64,000 nucleotides of DNA, from assembly GCF_013408655.1 (NCBI RefSeq), contig NZ_JACCBP010000001.1:3038001-3102000 (forward strand). The letters are read 5' to 3'. The notes beneath the pieces are model-generated. The model saw only the letters and a program-made list of their open reading frames with translations. It was not told where the DNA came from and did no database searches. Made by a program: the position numbers and the translations under genes. The DNA is from Pigmentiphaga litoralis (GTDB taxonomy: Bacteria > Pseudomonadota > Gammaproteobacteria > Burkholderiales > Burkholderiaceae_B). Of the stretch, positions 34,726-44,543 are shown one piece after another; within the stretch, counting starts at the first letter, position 1, and each line of letters begins with the position of its first letter.

Positions 34726-36144
34726 ATGACAAACCTGACCCGCTACGACGCCACCCAACTGGCAGAAATGATCCGCAACCGCGATGTGTCGCCGGTAGAG
34801 GTCGTCCAGGCCCACCTGGACCGCATTGCTGACGTCGATCCCAAAATCAATGCCATCGTGACGATCGCCGACCAGGCATTGGCCGACGCGAAGCGCGCCG
34901 AAGCCGCGGTACTGCGCGGCGATGTCCTTGGCCCGCTGCATGGGGTGCCATTTACCGCCAAGGATTCGATCGATACCGCAGGCGTGCTGACGCAGCGGGG
35001 GTCCCCGATCTTCAAGGGGCGCAACCCGGACACCGACGCCACCAGCGTTGCCCGGCTCAAGCAGGCAGGCGGCATCCTGCTTGCCAAAACCAACCTGCCG
35101 GAATTTTCGTACTGGATCGAAAGCGACAATCTGCTGTCCGGACGCACCAACAACCCGTGGAATCTGGCCCGCACGCCAGGCGGGTCGAGCGGCGGGGAAT
35201 CGGCGGCGATTGCCGCGGGCATGTCGCCCCTGGGCCTGGGCACCGACCTGGCGATCTCGGTCCGCGGACCGGCAGCTCAGACAGGCATCACGTCCTTGAA
35301 AGCGACCCACGGCCGCGTGCCGATGACCGGCATCTGGCCCCGTGCGCCGCGCCGCTTCTGGCATATCGGCCCGATGGCCCGCAGCGTGCGTGACATTGCC
35401 CTGGCGTATTCCCTGCTGGCCGGACCGGATGGGCACGATGCGTTTTCGAGCAGCATCGGGGCCGCGCAACCGGCAAGTGGCGCCCTGAAAGGGGGCTTGG
35501 ATACCAGCCCCCTGCGCGTGGGCTGGCTGGTCGAGCCGGGATTCGGCCCCATCGATCCGGAAGTGGCCGCCACCGTCAAAGCCGCGGCCGAAGCCATGCG
35601 GCAAGCCGGGCACCACGTCGAAGCCGTCCGCATCCCGGCGTTGGAACTCGACTTTGCCCTGGACGTCTTCAACCGCCTGCACGTCATGGAAATGAAGCCG
35701 GCCTTCCGGGCAGCGACGGCCGGACGCCGCGACGACGAGATCTACATGATGGCCCGGACCATGCTGGCCACGCCTGACACATCGATGGCCGACTTCATCG
35801 ATGCGGAACAGGCTGCCGAGCGCTTGCGTGATGGTTTTGCCGACTACTTTTCGCGGTATGACCTGCTGATCACACCGGTGCAGCCGATCCCTGCGCAACC
35901 CCACGGCACGACCGAATTCCGGATCAACGGGCAGACGGTCGACGCCACCTACCTGCAAGGGTCGACGGTCCCGTTGAACCTGACGGGGCTTCCCGGCATG
36001 TCAATGCGCTTTGGCACCAGTCACGACGGCATGCCCATCGGCATCCAGCTGGTGGGCGCCTGGCAGGCCGAGCCCACCCTGCTCCACGCCGCAGCCATCC
36101 TGGAAGCGGTGAGCCCGGTCAGGAATCAGCATCCTTTGATCTGA
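34726..36144 (+). CDS. amidase signature family hydrolase
   Basis: The 472-residue hydrolase has the amidase-signature triad: Lys in VPFTAKDSIDTAG near residue 79, the cis-Ser in TPGGSSGGESAAIAAG near 150-160, and the nucleophile Ser in DLAISVRGPAAQTG near 175. The last differs from the usual GGSIRxPA but keeps the Ser. Such enzymes cleave amides, including indoleacetamide, aryl or acyl amides; the substrate is unknown. Expression is likely governed by the divergent TetR repressor. The cytosolic form is expected, since no signal peptide is seen. Confidence 0.92.
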   Translation: MTNLTRYDATQLAEMIRNRDVSPVEVVQAHLDRIADVDPKINAIVTIADQALADAKRAEAAVLRGDVLGPLHGVPFTAKDSIDTAGVLTQRGSPIFKGRNPDTDATSVARLKQAGGILLAKTNLPEFSYWIESDNLLSGRTNNPWNLARTPGGSSGGESAAIAAGMSPLGLGTDLAISVRGPAAQTGITSLKATHGRVPMTGIWPRAPRRFWHIGPMARSVRDIALAYSLLAGPDGHDAFSSSIGAAQPASGALKGGLDTSPLRVGWLVEPGFGPIDPEVAATVKAAAEAMRQAGHHVEAVRIPALELDFALDVFNRLHVMEMKPAFRAATAGRRDDEIYMMARTMLATPDTSMADFIDAEQAAERLRDGFADYFSRYDLLITPVQPIPAQPHGTTEFRINGQTVDATYLQGSTVPLNLTGLPGMSMRFGTSHDGMPIGIQLVGAWQAEPTLLHAAAILEAVSPVRNQHPLI

Positions 36145-36147
36145 AAA

Positions 36148-36184
36148 CAAAAAATCCCGTCACGTGAATGACGGGATTTTTTTC
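36148..36184. terminator. bidirectional terminator between amidase and apt
   Basis: ATCCCGTCA (36154-36162) pairs with TGACGGGAT (36169-36177) around a six-base loop, with an A run before and a T run after. It can end both the amidase transcript and the convergent apt transcript. Confidence 0.92.
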
Positions 36185-36213
36185 AGGCAAGCCAGGCAGG
36201 AGGGTGGAACGCG

Positions 36214-36753
36214 TCAGTCCGGGAACGCGCACACCGCATACAGATCCAGCCCCGACGCCCGGATCCGGTCCCCGCCGCCCAGCGACGGCAGATCCACGAT
36301 CGCCGCGGCTTCCACCACATTGGCGCCCAGGCGCTGCAGCAGCTTGGCGCCCGCCAGCAAGGTGCCGCCGGTGGCCACCAGATCGTCCATCAGCAATACC
36401 CGCTGGCCGGGGCGCACGGCGTCGGCATGCATCTCGACCGCGGCGCTGCCGTATTCCAATGCGTACTCTTCCGTGATCGATGCAAAGGGCAGCTTGCCCT
36501 TTTTGCGCACCGGCACGAAGCCCAGATTCAGTTCATAGGCAACCACGCTGGCCAGGATGAAGCCCCGGGCATCGATCCCCGCCACCAGGTCCAGCCGCTG
36601 TCCCATGTAGCGATAGACAAACATGTCGATCAGCGCCCGGAACGTCTTGGCGTCCTGCAACAAGGGTGTGATATCGCGGAACATCACCCCCGCCTGCGGC
36701 CAGTCGGGCACCGTACGAATGCGGTCGCGGATGTAATTGGGGTCCAGAAACAT
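36214..36753 (-). CDS. apt: adenine phosphoribosyltransferase
   Basis: The 179-residue enzyme salvages adenine with PRPP to AMP. It opens with [19 protein letters not shown], carries [11 protein letters not shown], the flexible loop [19 protein letters not shown], and the PRPP motif [15 protein letters not shown]. The ATG at 36751-36753 fits family length; a GTG eight codons earlier is possible. Divergent from the kdsD/kdsC/lpt operon. Confidence 0.95.
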   Translation of the reverse strand: MFLDPNYIRDRIRTVPDWPQAGVMFRDITPLLQDAKTFRALIDMFVYRYMGQRLDLVAGIDARGFILASVVAYELNLGFVPVRKKGKLPFASITEEYALEYGSAAVEMHADAVRPGQRVLLMDDLVATGGTLLAGAKLLQRLGANVVEAAAIVDLPSLGGGDRIRASGLDLYAVCAFPD

Positions 36754-36823
36754 CGACAGTCCAAGGAGAGTAAGCACTAAAAAACGCGGCGCAGCCGGTC
36801 AAGCAAGGACCGTGCCTTGCTAC

Positions 36824-36829
36824 TATACT
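36824..36829 (+). promoter_or_regulatory. candidate -10 box upstream of kdsD
   Basis: TATACT lies in the AT-richer gap between apt and kdsD, 123 bases before the kdsD start. No good -35 stands at 17 bases, so this is only a candidate promoter for the kds/lpt operon. Confidence 0.35.
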
Positions 36830-36952
36830 GGTAGGTCCGCTGAATTAAACTACGGCAAAAGTAACCCGGCCAGCGCCCGCACGCTCTGTTTTTCATCACA
36901 TCGTGTCGGCCCCCCGCGTCGCACCGCCACACTCCGGTCACAATCGCAGCCC

Positions 36953-37966
36953 ATGACAGCTTCGCTTCCCACGACAGGCCCTGCTCGCGTTCCCGTGCCG
37001 AACGCCGCCGACGCATTGCCGTCCGCGCGCCGCACGCTCACGATCGAAGCACAGGCCCTTGTCACCCTGGCCGAGCGGCTCGACGCCAGCTTCGAAGCCG
37101 CGGTCGGGATCCTGCTTGCCTGCCGTGGCCGCGTCGTCGTCAGCGGCATCGGCAAATCCGGCCACATTGCCCGCAAGATCGCCGCCACGCTGGCTTCCAC
37201 CGGCACACCCGCCTTCTTTGTGCACGCGGCCGAAGCCGTGCACGGTGACCTGGGCATGATCACGTCCGACGACGTCATGCTGGCGATTTCCTATTCGGGC
37301 ACCACGGCCGAATTGCTGACCATTGTGCCGGCCGTGAAACGCATGGACGCCAAGCTCATCAGCATTACCGGCAATCCGCATTCCGAACTTGCCAAGCTGT
37401 CGGATGTCCACCTGAATGGCGGCGTCGACATCGAAGCCTGCCCGCTGAACCTGGCGCCCACGGCCAGCACGACCGCCGCCCTCGGGCTGGGCGACGCGCT
37501 GGCCGTGGCCTGCCTGGAAGCGCGGGGTTTCGGTCCGGAAGATTTCGCCCGCTCGCATCCGGGCGGCGCGCTGGGCCGGCGTCTGCTGACCCATGTGCGC
37601 GACGTGATGCGCACCGGCGACGCGATCCCGGTGGTGTCGGTCGACGCCTCCATTACCGAAGCCCTGATTGAAATCACCCGCAAGGGCATGGGCATGACCG
37701 CCGTCCTGGACGGCAGCGAACTGGTCGGCATCTTTACCGATGGCGACCTGCGCCGCCTGATCGAGCGCGAAGGCGACATCCGCAGCCTGACAGTGGCCAG
37801 CGGAATGACGCGGTCGCCGCGCCACGTCGGCCCCGACGCGCTGGCAGTCGAAGCCGCCGCGCAAATGGACGAAAACCGCAAGAATCAGCTTCTGGTCCTG
37901 GATGACACGGGCCGCCTCGTCGGCGCCCTGCATACCCATGACCTGATGGCAGCAAAGGTGCTCTGA
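36953..37966 (+). CDS. kdsD: arabinose-5-phosphate isomerase
   Basis: The 337-residue protein turns ribulose-5-phosphate into arabinose-5-phosphate, the first committed Kdo precursor. It has an N-terminal SIS domain (VVVSGIGKSGHIARKIAATL, AISYSGTTAELL, residue-rich ASTTAALGLGDALAVA) and two C-terminal CBS domains (VRDVMRTGDAIPVV, RSPRHVGPDALAVEAAAQM). The N-terminal 25 residues are low-complexity. ATG at 36953 is chosen; upstream in-frame sequence is unlikely to be coding. It starts the run kdsD-kdsC-lptC-lptA-lptB-rpoN. Confidence 0.95.
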   Translation: MTASLPTTGPARVPVPNAADALPSARRTLTIEAQALVTLAERLDASFEAAVGILLACRGRVVVSGIGKSGHIARKIAATLASTGTPAFFVHAAEAVHGDLGMITSDDVMLAISYSGTTAELLTIVPAVKRMDAKLISITGNPHSELAKLSDVHLNGGVDIEACPLNLAPTASTTAALGLGDALAVACLEARGFGPEDFARSHPGGALGRRLLTHVRDVMRTGDAIPVVSVDASITEALIEITRKGMGMTAVLDGSELVGIFTDGDLRRLIEREGDIRSLTVASGMTRSPRHVGPDALAVEAAAQMDENRKNQLLVLDDTGRLVGALHTHDLMAAKVL

Positions 37967-37972
37967 ATCCCG

Positions 37973-38581
37973 ATGGCAATCAAACTGACTCCCTCCCACC
38001 CCGCCGAAGCGCTGATCCTGGCCCGCACCTCGCAGGCTGTCTGCGAACGCGCGACGCGCCTGCGCCTCATGATTTTCGACGTGGACGGCGTGCTGACCGA
38101 CGGCACCCTGCTCTATGGCGAGCACGGCGAATCCATCAAGGCCTTCCATGCGCTGGATGGCTTTGGCATCCGCATGCTGCAGGAAAGCGGCATCCTGGTG
38201 TCCTTCATTACCGGCCGCGACTCGCCCATCGTGGCGCGCCGCGCCGCCGACCTGGGCATTTCGGACGTGCAGCAGGGCGTGCGCGACAAGTCGCAGGCCC
38301 TGACGGTGCTGGCCCAGCGCCACGGCCTGGACATGGAACACATCGGGTTCATGGGGGACGACGTGATCGACCTGCATGCCATGCAACGCGTCGGTTTTGC
38401 GGCCAGCGTGCCCGAAGCGCCGCCCTACGTGGCGCAGGCCGCGCACTGGATTTCCAGCCGGCCGGCCGGCACGGGCGCCGCCCGCGAATGCTGCGACCTG
38501 ATCCTGGCCGCGCAGGGCCGCCTGGGCGGCTTCATTGCCGGCCGGCCGCGCGCCCCGCTGACCGTCGGTTCACCGCAATAA
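37973..38581 (+). CDS. kdsC: 3-deoxy-D-manno-octulosonate 8-phosphate phosphatase
   Basis: The 202-residue HAD phosphatase releases Kdo from Kdo-8-phosphate. The nucleophile motif is FDVDGVLTDGTL near residue 37, followed by FHALDGFGIRMLQESG, motif II FITGRDSP, and motif III GFMGDDVIDL, all in KdsC order; the enzyme is of the C0 type without a large cap. Six bases after kdsD. About 25 residues of extra N-terminal sequence precede the core. Confidence 0.95.
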   Translation: MAIKLTPSHPAEALILARTSQAVCERATRLRLMIFDVDGVLTDGTLLYGEHGESIKAFHALDGFGIRMLQESGILVSFITGRDSPIVARRAADLGISDVQQGVRDKSQALTVLAQRHGLDMEHIGFMGDDVIDLHAMQRVGFAASVPEAPPYVAQAAHWISSRPAGTGAARECCDLILAAQGRLGGFIAGRPRAPLTVGSPQ

Positions 38582-38593
38582 GCCCAGGCCGCC

Positions 38594-39190
38594 ATGAGAG
38601 ATCGCCTCGCCTCCGCCGTTTCCATCATCCTGCTTGTGTCCCTCGTGGCCGGCACGTGGTGGGCGGCCGACTACGCGCAGCGGGCCGTCACGACTGACCC
38701 GCCGCGCCGGCTGACGCACGAAATCGATTCGTATGTCGAAGATTTCGTGATGGTGCGCAGCGATCCCGAAGGCCTGCCCAGCACCCGTATGGAAGGCAAG
38801 CGGCTGGTGCATTACCCGGATGACGATTCGTCCGAGGTGACCCAGCTGCGCGCGGTCAACCAGCGCGCCGACCGGCCGACCACCGTGGTCTCGTCGAACT
38901 TTGCGCGCATGGACGAAGACGGCGCGCGGATCGACATGCGCGGCAATGTCGACTTCCAGCGCATGGCGGCCCAGGGACGGGACGCCCTGACGATCCGCAG
39001 CGAACAGATGACGTTGCGCCCCGACGAAGACCTGGCATTCACCGATCAGCCCGCCACGATCCTGAACGGACGCTCACGCATCCAGGGCCGCGGCATGCGC
39101 TACAACAATGTCACGCGCGAGTTGTCGATCGCGCAGCGCACTCAGGTAGAAATCACTCCGGGGAAATCCCCCGCACCGCGGCAGCCCTAG
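38594..39190 (+). CDS. lptC: LPS export ABC transporter periplasmic protein LptC
   Basis: The 198-residue protein has one N-terminal membrane anchor (VSIILLVSLVAGTWWAADYA) and a beta-jellyroll periplasmic domain with DSYVEDFVMVRSDPEG and LTGKR-like ERxVHYPDDDS region typical of LptC. It passes LPS from LptBFG to LptA across the periplasm. It lies between kdsC and lptA in the standard order. Confidence 0.9.
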   Translation: MRDRLASAVSIILLVSLVAGTWWAADYAQRAVTTDPPRRLTHEIDSYVEDFVMVRSDPEGLPSTRMEGKRLVHYPDDDSSEVTQLRAVNQRADRPTTVVSSNFARMDEDGARIDMRGNVDFQRMAAQGRDALTIRSEQMTLRPDEDLAFTDQPATILNGRSRIQGRGMRYNNVTRELSIAQRTQVEITPGKSPAPRQP

Positions 39191-39210
39191 ACAAGGACAA
39201 GAAAATCATC

Positions 39211-39828
39211 GTGCCGAACCTTTCATTCACCCGCTTCGCCGCGCAGGCGCTGATCGCGATCGCCAGCGTGACCCTGACCGCCGGGGCCGCCCTGGCGGCC
39301 AAGACCGACAATCAGCAGCCGACCCTGGTCGATGCCGACTCGCTGCGGTATGACGACCTGAAGCAGACCAGCGTGTTCACGGGCAACGTCGTGCTGACCA
39401 AGGGCTCGTTGACGCTGCGCGCCGACCGCCTGGAACTGCGCGAGGATCCCGAGGGCTTCCAGCATGGCGTCGCCACCGCGACCGGCAGCAAGCTCGTCTT
39501 CGTTCGCCAGCGCCGTGAAGGCACCGACGAATACATCGAAGGCGAAGCCGAGCGGGCCGAATTCGATGGCCGCAACGACAAGATCCACTTCATCTCGCGC
39601 GCGGTCGTCAAACGCCTGGCATGTGAGCAGGTCGTGGACGAAGTCCGCGGCCAGCAGATCACGTATGACCAGCGCGCCGAAACGTACAGCGCCAACGGCG
39701 GCCCCCGTGCCGCGACGCCGAATCAGCGCGTGCGCACGGTGATCCAGCCGCGCGAAAGCGGCGGTGCCGCGCAAGACAATGGCTGCGCGCGCCCCGGCGC
39801 CCCGGCCGCCGCCAAGGGGGGCCGATGA
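39211..39828 (+). CDS. lptA: LPS transport periplasmic protein LptA
   Basis: The 205-residue protein starts with GTG at 39211, has a signal peptide ([19 protein letters not shown], cleaved before KTDNQQP) and the OstA-type beta-jellyroll core with [20 protein letters not shown] and [18 protein letters not shown]. LptA polymers bridge the periplasm for lipopolysaccharide. A disordered C-terminal tail follows. Its stop overlaps lptB as ATGA. Confidence 0.92.
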   Translation: MPNLSFTRFAAQALIAIASVTLTAGAALAAKTDNQQPTLVDADSLRYDDLKQTSVFTGNVVLTKGSLTLRADRLELREDPEGFQHGVATATGSKLVFVRQRREGTDEYIEGEAERAEFDGRNDKIHFISRAVVKRLACEQVVDEVRGQQITYDQRAETYSANGGPRAATPNQRVRTVIQPRESGGAAQDNGCARPGAPAAAKGGR

Positions 39829-40637
39829 ACGCTCCCGTCACGCCTCCCGTGGTCGAGGACGCACCGGCCTCGGCCGTGGGCGGCCAGACCAAGCAGTCGG
39901 GCAAGCTGCGCGCCACCGGACTGCGCAAGGCTTACTCGGGCCGCACGGTCGTCCAGAACGTATCGCTGGAAGTCGACGGCGGCGAAGTGGTGGGCCTGCT
40001 CGGCCCGAACGGCGCCGGCAAGACGACCTGCTTCTACATGATCGTCGGCCTGGTGCCGGCGGACGCGGGCAGCATCGATATCGACGGCGAGTCGATCACG
40101 GCCCTGCCTATCCACCAGCGCGCGCGTCGCGGCCTGTCGTATCTGCCCCAGGACGCGTCGGTGTTCCGCCGCCTGACGGTGGAACAGAACATCCGCGCCG
40201 TGCTGGAATTGCAGCGCGACGAACATGGCGCCACGCTCAAATCGGCCCGGGTCGCCGAGCATCTTGAAGCGCTGCTTGAAGAACTGCAGATCGGCCATAT
40301 CCGGAGCAATGCCGCGATTTCCTTGTCGGGGGGCGAACGCCGCCGCGTCGAAATCGCGCGCGCGCTGGCGACCAATCCCCGCTTCATCCTGCTCGACGAA
40401 CCCTTCGCGGGCGTCGATCCGATCGCGGTGATCGAGATCCAGCGCATCGTGCGTTTCCTGAAGGGACGCGGCATCGGTGTCCTGATCACCGACCACAACG
40501 TTCGCGAAACGCTCGGCATCTGCGACCGCGCCTACATCATCAGTGAAGGGACCGTGCTGGCCAATGGCCATCCGGAAGAAATCGTGGGCGATCCCGCGGT
40601 GCGGCGCGTGTATTTGGGGGAACACTTCCGCATGTAG
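39825..40637 (+). CDS. lptB: LPS export ABC transporter ATP-binding protein
   Basis: The 270-residue ATPase drives LPS extraction from the inner membrane with LptF/LptG. It has Walker [14 protein letters not shown] near residue 65, the LptB-specific [17 protein letters not shown], signature [15 protein letters not shown], Walker [14 protein letters not shown], and [18 protein letters not shown]. About 28 extra N-terminal residues are unlike E. coli LptB. lptF/lptG are not in the window. Confidence 0.96.
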   Translation: MNAPVTPPVVEDAPASAVGGQTKQSGKLRATGLRKAYSGRTVVQNVSLEVDGGEVVGLLGPNGAGKTTCFYMIVGLVPADAGSIDIDGESITALPIHQRARRGLSYLPQDASVFRRLTVEQNIRAVLELQRDEHGATLKSARVAEHLEALLEELQIGHIRSNAAISLSGGERRRVEIARALATNPRFILLDEPFAGVDPIAVIEIQRIVRFLKGRGIGVLITDHNVRETLGICDRAYIISEGTVLANGHPEEIVGDPAVRRVYLGEHFRM

Positions 40638-40645
40638 CGGTGACC

Positions 40646-42121
40646 ATGCTTAAACCAGGCCTTCAACTTCGCACGTCCCAGCATCTGGCGCTGACGCCGG
40701 CATTGCAGCAGTCCATCAAGCTGCTGCAGTTGTCCACGCTCGAACTCGAACACGAGATCGAGCAGATCCTGCAGGAAAACCCGTTGCTCGAACGCGATGA
40801 AGACGCGGCGATCGGGAACCTGCGCGTCGACGCCGATGGCAGCATGCACGAGACGCAGCGCACCGAAACGCCGGCCGAGACGCCCGCCGATTCGAGCGAG
40901 CCGTCGACGGCCGTGGACGACGCGCGCGAGTCGCAGGATTCGTCGCACGAGATGCCCGAACTGCATCGCCCGGGATCCGAGCATGACGACGACACGGCGC
41001 CACAACTGGCGGCGCGGTCGACATCGCTGCGCGAGCACCTGCACGAGCAGCTGTCGCTGACCCAGGTCACGCATCGCGACGGCGCCCTGGTGGGCGCGCT
41101 GATCGACGAACTGGACGACAACGGCTACCTGACGACCCCGCTGGACGAGATCGCCAGCCTGTTCCCGCCCGAACTCGACATCGACGAAGACGAACTGCGG
41201 TCGGCACTGGGCCTGCTGCAATCGTTCGACCCCACCGGCGTGGGCGCGCGCAACATGGCCGAGTGCCTGCGCCTGCAACTGCGCGACCCCGACCTGGGCT
41301 GCCTGCCCGAAGCACGCGACCCCGCCGTGCTCCAGTGCGCCCGCGCCATCGTGGTCGACCACCTGGCCCTGCTGGGCGCGCGCGACTACGCCAAGCTGCG
41401 CAAGGCCCTGAGCTGCGACGACGATCTGCTGCGGTCCGCCCAGACCCTGATCCGCAAGCTGGACCCCCGCCCTGGCTCGAAGTATTCGTCGCCGGCGGCC
41501 GACTTCGTGGTGCCCGACGTGGTCGTGCGCAAGGTCGGCAACCAGTGGCGCGCCATCCTGAACTCCGACGCCGTGCCCCGGCTGCGCGTCAACCAGATGT
41601 ACGCCCAGATCCTGAAATCCGAGCGCGCATCGGCCCATCCGGGCTTGTCCTCACAGCTGCAGGAAGCCCGCTGGCTGATCCGCAACGTGCAGCAGCGCTT
41701 CGACACGATCCAGCGCGTGGCGCAGGCCATTGTCGAGCGTCAGCACGGCTTCCTGAACCACGGCGAAGTCGCCATGCGGCCCCTTGTGTTACGTGAAATA
41801 GCAGATACACTAGGGCTACACGAGTCGACGATCTCGCGGGTCACCACCCAGAAATACATGCTCACCCCGCTGGGCACGTTTGAACTCAAGTACTTCTTCG
41901 GCAGCCATGTGGCAACGGAAACCGGCGGGGCAGCGTCCTCCACGGCCATCCGGGCCTTGATCAAACAGCTTGTTTGCGCGGAGGAACCCACCCAGCCGCT
42001 ATCCGACAGCCAGCTTGCGCAGATGCTTGGAGAGCAAGGCATCGTGGTGGCCCGGCGCACTGTCGCCAAGTACCGCGAAGCCCTGAAGATTCCCCCCGTC
42101 TCCCTGCGCAAGGCGATCTAG
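40646..42121 (+). CDS. rpoN: RNA polymerase sigma-54 factor
   Basis: The 491-residue sigma factor begins with the activator-binding region ([20 protein letters not shown] and QENPLLE), then an acidic linker rich in Glu/Ser/Asp (about residues 55-120), the core-binding region, the helix-turn-helix and the C-terminal RpoN box [10 protein letters not shown]. The ATG at 40646 is two codons after a GTG alternative. It reads enhancer-dependent -24/-12 promoters in nitrogen and stress responses. It follows lptB by eight bases, an order conserved in proteobacteria. Confidence 0.97.
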   Translation: MLKPGLQLRTSQHLALTPALQQSIKLLQLSTLELEHEIEQILQENPLLERDEDAAIGNLRVDADGSMHETQRTETPAETPADSSEPSTAVDDARESQDSSHEMPELHRPGSEHDDDTAPQLAARSTSLREHLHEQLSLTQVTHRDGALVGALIDELDDNGYLTTPLDEIASLFPPELDIDEDELRSALGLLQSFDPTGVGARNMAECLRLQLRDPDLGCLPEARDPAVLQCARAIVVDHLALLGARDYAKLRKALSCDDDLLRSAQTLIRKLDPRPGSKYSSPAADFVVPDVVVRKVGNQWRAILNSDAVPRLRVNQMYAQILKSERASAHPGLSSQLQEARWLIRNVQQRFDTIQRVAQAIVERQHGFLNHGEVAMRPLVLREIADTLGLHESTISRVTTQKYMLTPLGTFELKYFFGSHVATETGGAASSTAIRALIKQLVCAEEPTQPLSDSQLAQMLGEQGIVVARRTVAKYREALKIPPVSLRKAI

Positions 42122-42250
42122 CCGAGCCGCATCCGCACCCCGCGATGTCCAAGAAACATTTCCACATCGCTGCTTGCAACTCAGCTATTGAAGGCTTCGG
42201 ATACGAGCCCATTTGAACGTCATCGGTTGATGCATTGGCTCGCTACTTTT

Positions 42251-42315
42251 GTTGCGTGGCTTAGTCCGGAGACCCTCCTTTCCGCGACGCAACCAAAGTG
42301 GCATGCGAGTGCCAC
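42251..42315 (+). other. structured leader upstream of hpf
   Basis: The 273-base gap between rpoN and hpf carries GTTGCG (42251-42256) pairing with CGCAAC (42288-42293) and a hairpin GTGGCA-TGCGAG-TGCCAC at 42298-42315. A 23-codon frame ([20 protein letters not shown]...) from 42145 lacks a ribosome site. The rest shows nothing recognisable. Confidence 0.35.
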
Positions 42316-42394
42316 GATGCCGGTTCCCGCTCACGCAGGGCCGGCAGGTTTTGGGAAGATCCCTTCCCGAAAACAGCTTCAAGGAGGGCTTTAC

Positions 42395-42730
42395 ATGAAT
42401 CTGAGCATCAGCGGTCATCACCTCGTGGTCACTCCCGCCATCCGGGAGTACGTCATGAACAAGATCGAGCGGGTTTTGCGTCATTTCGATCATGTCATCG
42501 ACATCCAAGTGATCCTTTCGGTAGAAAAGCTGAAGCATCTGGCCGAAGTCACCGTGCACCTCAAGGGCAAGGACATCCACTGCGAGGCCCAGGAAGATAA
42601 TCTGTACGCCGCGATCGACACGCTGGTCGACAAGGTGGATCGCCAGGTCATCAAGTACAAGGACAAGATCCAGACCACTCGCGTCACGATCGACGAAGCG
42701 CCCAAAAGGCAGATCCCTGCCGATCTCTGA
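42395..42730 (+). CDS. hpf: ribosome hibernation-promoting factor, short form
   Basis: The 111-residue protein belongs to the HPF/RaiA family that binds the 30S subunit and silences ribosomes in stationary phase. It has the conserved [20 protein letters not shown] opening, [16 protein letters not shown] and the closing [16 protein letters not shown] perfect AAGGAGG ribosome site fixes the ATG at 42395, although the frame is open upstream. Placement after rpoN and before ptsN is conserved. Confidence 0.95.
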   Translation: MNLSISGHHLVVTPAIREYVMNKIERVLRHFDHVIDIQVILSVEKLKHLAEVTVHLKGKDIHCEAQEDNLYAAIDTLVDKVDRQVIKYKDKIQTTRVTIDEAPKRQIPADL

Positions 42731-42806
42731 TCCCAGGCAGATCCTGCCGATCGTTGATGGCACGGATATGACCGCTGCGCCCTGATCGGGCTGCCGGCGA
42801 CTGACA

Positions 42807-42852
42807 CCGGCCCGGACGACCACCATGGCGTGGTCAACCCCTCCCGGGCCGG
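42807..42852 (+). other. nested hairpin between hpf and ptsN
   Basis: Outer arms CCGGCCCGG (42807-42815) and CCGGGCCGG (42844-42852) enclose a second perfect hairpin GACCAC-CATGGC-GTGGTC (42818-42835). Upstream GCCGG (42793-42797) can pair with CCGGC (42807-42811) instead, which would break the outer stem. This is the main content of the 306-base gap 42731-43036. Confidence 0.6.
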
Positions 42853-42950
42853 CGCGGAACTCTCACCGCGCCATAGCATCCAAACGGATGAAATTCCAGC
42901 ACAAAATATGCATAAATATACCGATTGAGTGACAGATCGGACATGCTGGC

Positions 42951-42956
42951 TATAAT
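42951..42956 (+). promoter_or_regulatory. candidate -10 box for ptsN
   Basis: A perfect TATAAT lies 80 bases before ptsN. Possible -35 hexamers (TTGAGT at 42925) are not at ideal spacing. It is in an AT-richer stretch (ATATGCATAAATATACC), suggesting a promoter separate from hpf. Confidence 0.5.
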
Positions 42957-43036
42957 CGACGTCCAAGGCCAAGCGCTGTCACCTCTGGTTCCTTTCCTGT
43001 GCAACGCAGTTCCTGCACGGGCCGGTCGCCCACACT

Positions 43037-43513
43037 ATGAATCTGATTTCTCGGATATTGCCCCCCTCCAACGTCCTGCTCGACCTGGAAGTCACCAGCA
43101 AGAAGCGGGTCTTCGAGCAGATCGGGCTCCTGTTTGAAAACAATCACGGTATCGCCCGATCGGTCGTGTTCGATAGCCTGTTCTCGCGCGAGCGCCTCGG
43201 GTCCACCGGACTCGGTCAAGGTGTCGCCGTGCCGCATGGGCGCATCAAGGGCCTGACCGAAGCGGTTGCCGCGTTCGTGCGCCTGGCCGCGCCGATCGGG
43301 TTCGAAGCGCCCGACGGCAAGCCCGTGCAGTTGCTTGTGTTCCTGCTGGTGCCCGAACAGGCGACGCAGATGCACCTCGAAATCCTGTCCGAACTCGCAC
43401 AAATGCTGTCGAACCGCGCATTGCGCGATGCCCTGCTGGCGGAACCTTCGGCCAGCGCCGTGCATTCCCTGCTCACGCACTGGGAGCCGGCACAGTCGGG
43501 CGCGACGGCCTGA
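43037..43513 (+). CDS. ptsN: nitrogen-regulatory PTS IIA protein
   Basis: The 158-residue EIIA-Ntr protein carries the phospho-acceptor His in GQGVAVPHGRIKGL near residue 72, with ISRILPPSNVLLDLEVTSKK at the start. It is phosphorylated through the PTS-Ntr relay and controls potassium, nitrogen and carbon responses by binding partners. It is followed by hprK and rapZ, a common proteobacterial arrangement with rpoN. Confidence 0.96.
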   Translation: MNLISRILPPSNVLLDLEVTSKKRVFEQIGLLFENNHGIARSVVFDSLFSRERLGSTGLGQGVAVPHGRIKGLTEAVAAFVRLAAPIGFEAPDGKPVQLLVFLLVPEQATQMHLEILSELAQMLSNRALRDALLAEPSASAVHSLLTHWEPAQSGATA

Positions 43514-43591
43514 CCTTGTGGCCTCGCGCATCCAGCTTGCGCTTTCCTGCCGTTCCACCTTCCGGACCTGTGTCCGGCGAACTGACACGTG

Positions 43592-44521
43592 ATGCTGACA
43601 ATTGAAAAGCTGGTCGACGACAACGCGGACAAGATCAGCCTGACCTGGCTGGCGGGCCGCGGCAGCGCCGGACGCTCGCCCCTGCCGGCGACCTGTCTGG
43701 CCGCGTCCGACCTGGTGGGCCACCTGAACCTGATCCACCCTTCGCGGATCCAGGTGTTCGGGCATGAAGAGCTGTCCTACTACACGCGTTTTGAACTGCG
43801 CAAACGCGCCCATCACCTGGACGAACTGATCGCCGGGGGCGTGCCTGCCATCATCATGGCGGACGGCCTGGATGCGCCCGAAGACATCATCACGCACTGC
43901 GAACAGCAGAACGTGGCGGTGCTGGCGTCGCCCAAGTCGGCCGCGCAGGTGATCGACATGCTGCGGATCTACCTGGCCAAGAAGCTGGCGCCAATGACCA
44001 CCGTCCATGGCGTCTTCATGGACGTGCTGGGCATGGGCGTGCTGATTTCGGGCGAGTCCGGCCTGGGCAAGAGCGAACTGGCGCTGGAACTGATTTCGCG
44101 CGGGCATGGCCTGGTGGCCGATGACGCCGTCGAATTCTCGCGCATCGCGCCGAACATGATCGAAGGCCGCTGCCCCCCGCTGCTGCAGAACCTGCTGGAA
44201 GTGCGCGGCCTGGGCCTGCTCGATATCCGGGCGATCTTTGGCGAAACGTCGGTGCGGCGCAAGATGAAGCTCAAGCTTATCGTGCACCTGGTGCGCACCA
44301 CGTCGCCTGAAGCCAATTTCGAACGCCTGCCCTTGCAGGCGCAAACGCAGGAAGTCCTGGCGCTGCCTATCCGCAAGGTCGTGTTGCCCGTCGCAGCCGG
44401 CCGCAACCTGGCCGTGCTGGTCGAGGCCGCGGTGCGCAACGTCATTTTGCAGTTGCGTGGCATCGATACGATGCAGGACTTCATGGAACGCCAGGCGCAA
44501 GCCATCCAGAACGGTAGTTGA
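43592..44521 (+). CDS. hprK: HPr kinase/phosphorylase
   Basis: The 309-residue bifunctional enzyme phosphorylates and dephosphorylates a serine of HPr-type proteins. The P-loop [16 protein letters not shown] lies at residues 152-167, followed by the HprK signature [18 protein letters not shown] segment [19 protein letters not shown]. The N-terminal domain is typical. ATG at 43592 is preferred over the preceding GTG codon. No ptsH gene is in the window, so its HPr is encoded elsewhere. Confidence 0.95.
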   Translation: MLTIEKLVDDNADKISLTWLAGRGSAGRSPLPATCLAASDLVGHLNLIHPSRIQVFGHEELSYYTRFELRKRAHHLDELIAGGVPAIIMADGLDAPEDIITHCEQQNVAVLASPKSAAQVIDMLRIYLAKKLAPMTTVHGVFMDVLGMGVLISGESGLGKSELALELISRGHGLVADDAVEFSRIAPNMIEGRCPPLLQNLLEVRGLGLLDIRAIFGETSVRRKMKLKLIVHLVRTTSPEANFERLPLQAQTQEVLALPIRKVVLPVAAGRNLAVLVEAAVRNVILQLRGIDTMQDFMERQAQAIQNGS

Positions 44522-44543
44522 TTCCCCACCACGACGGTCACCC

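Noticed and set aside
42145..42216. 23-codon ORF between rpoN and hpf
   Set aside because: No ribosome site and no family likeness; kept only as part of the leader description.
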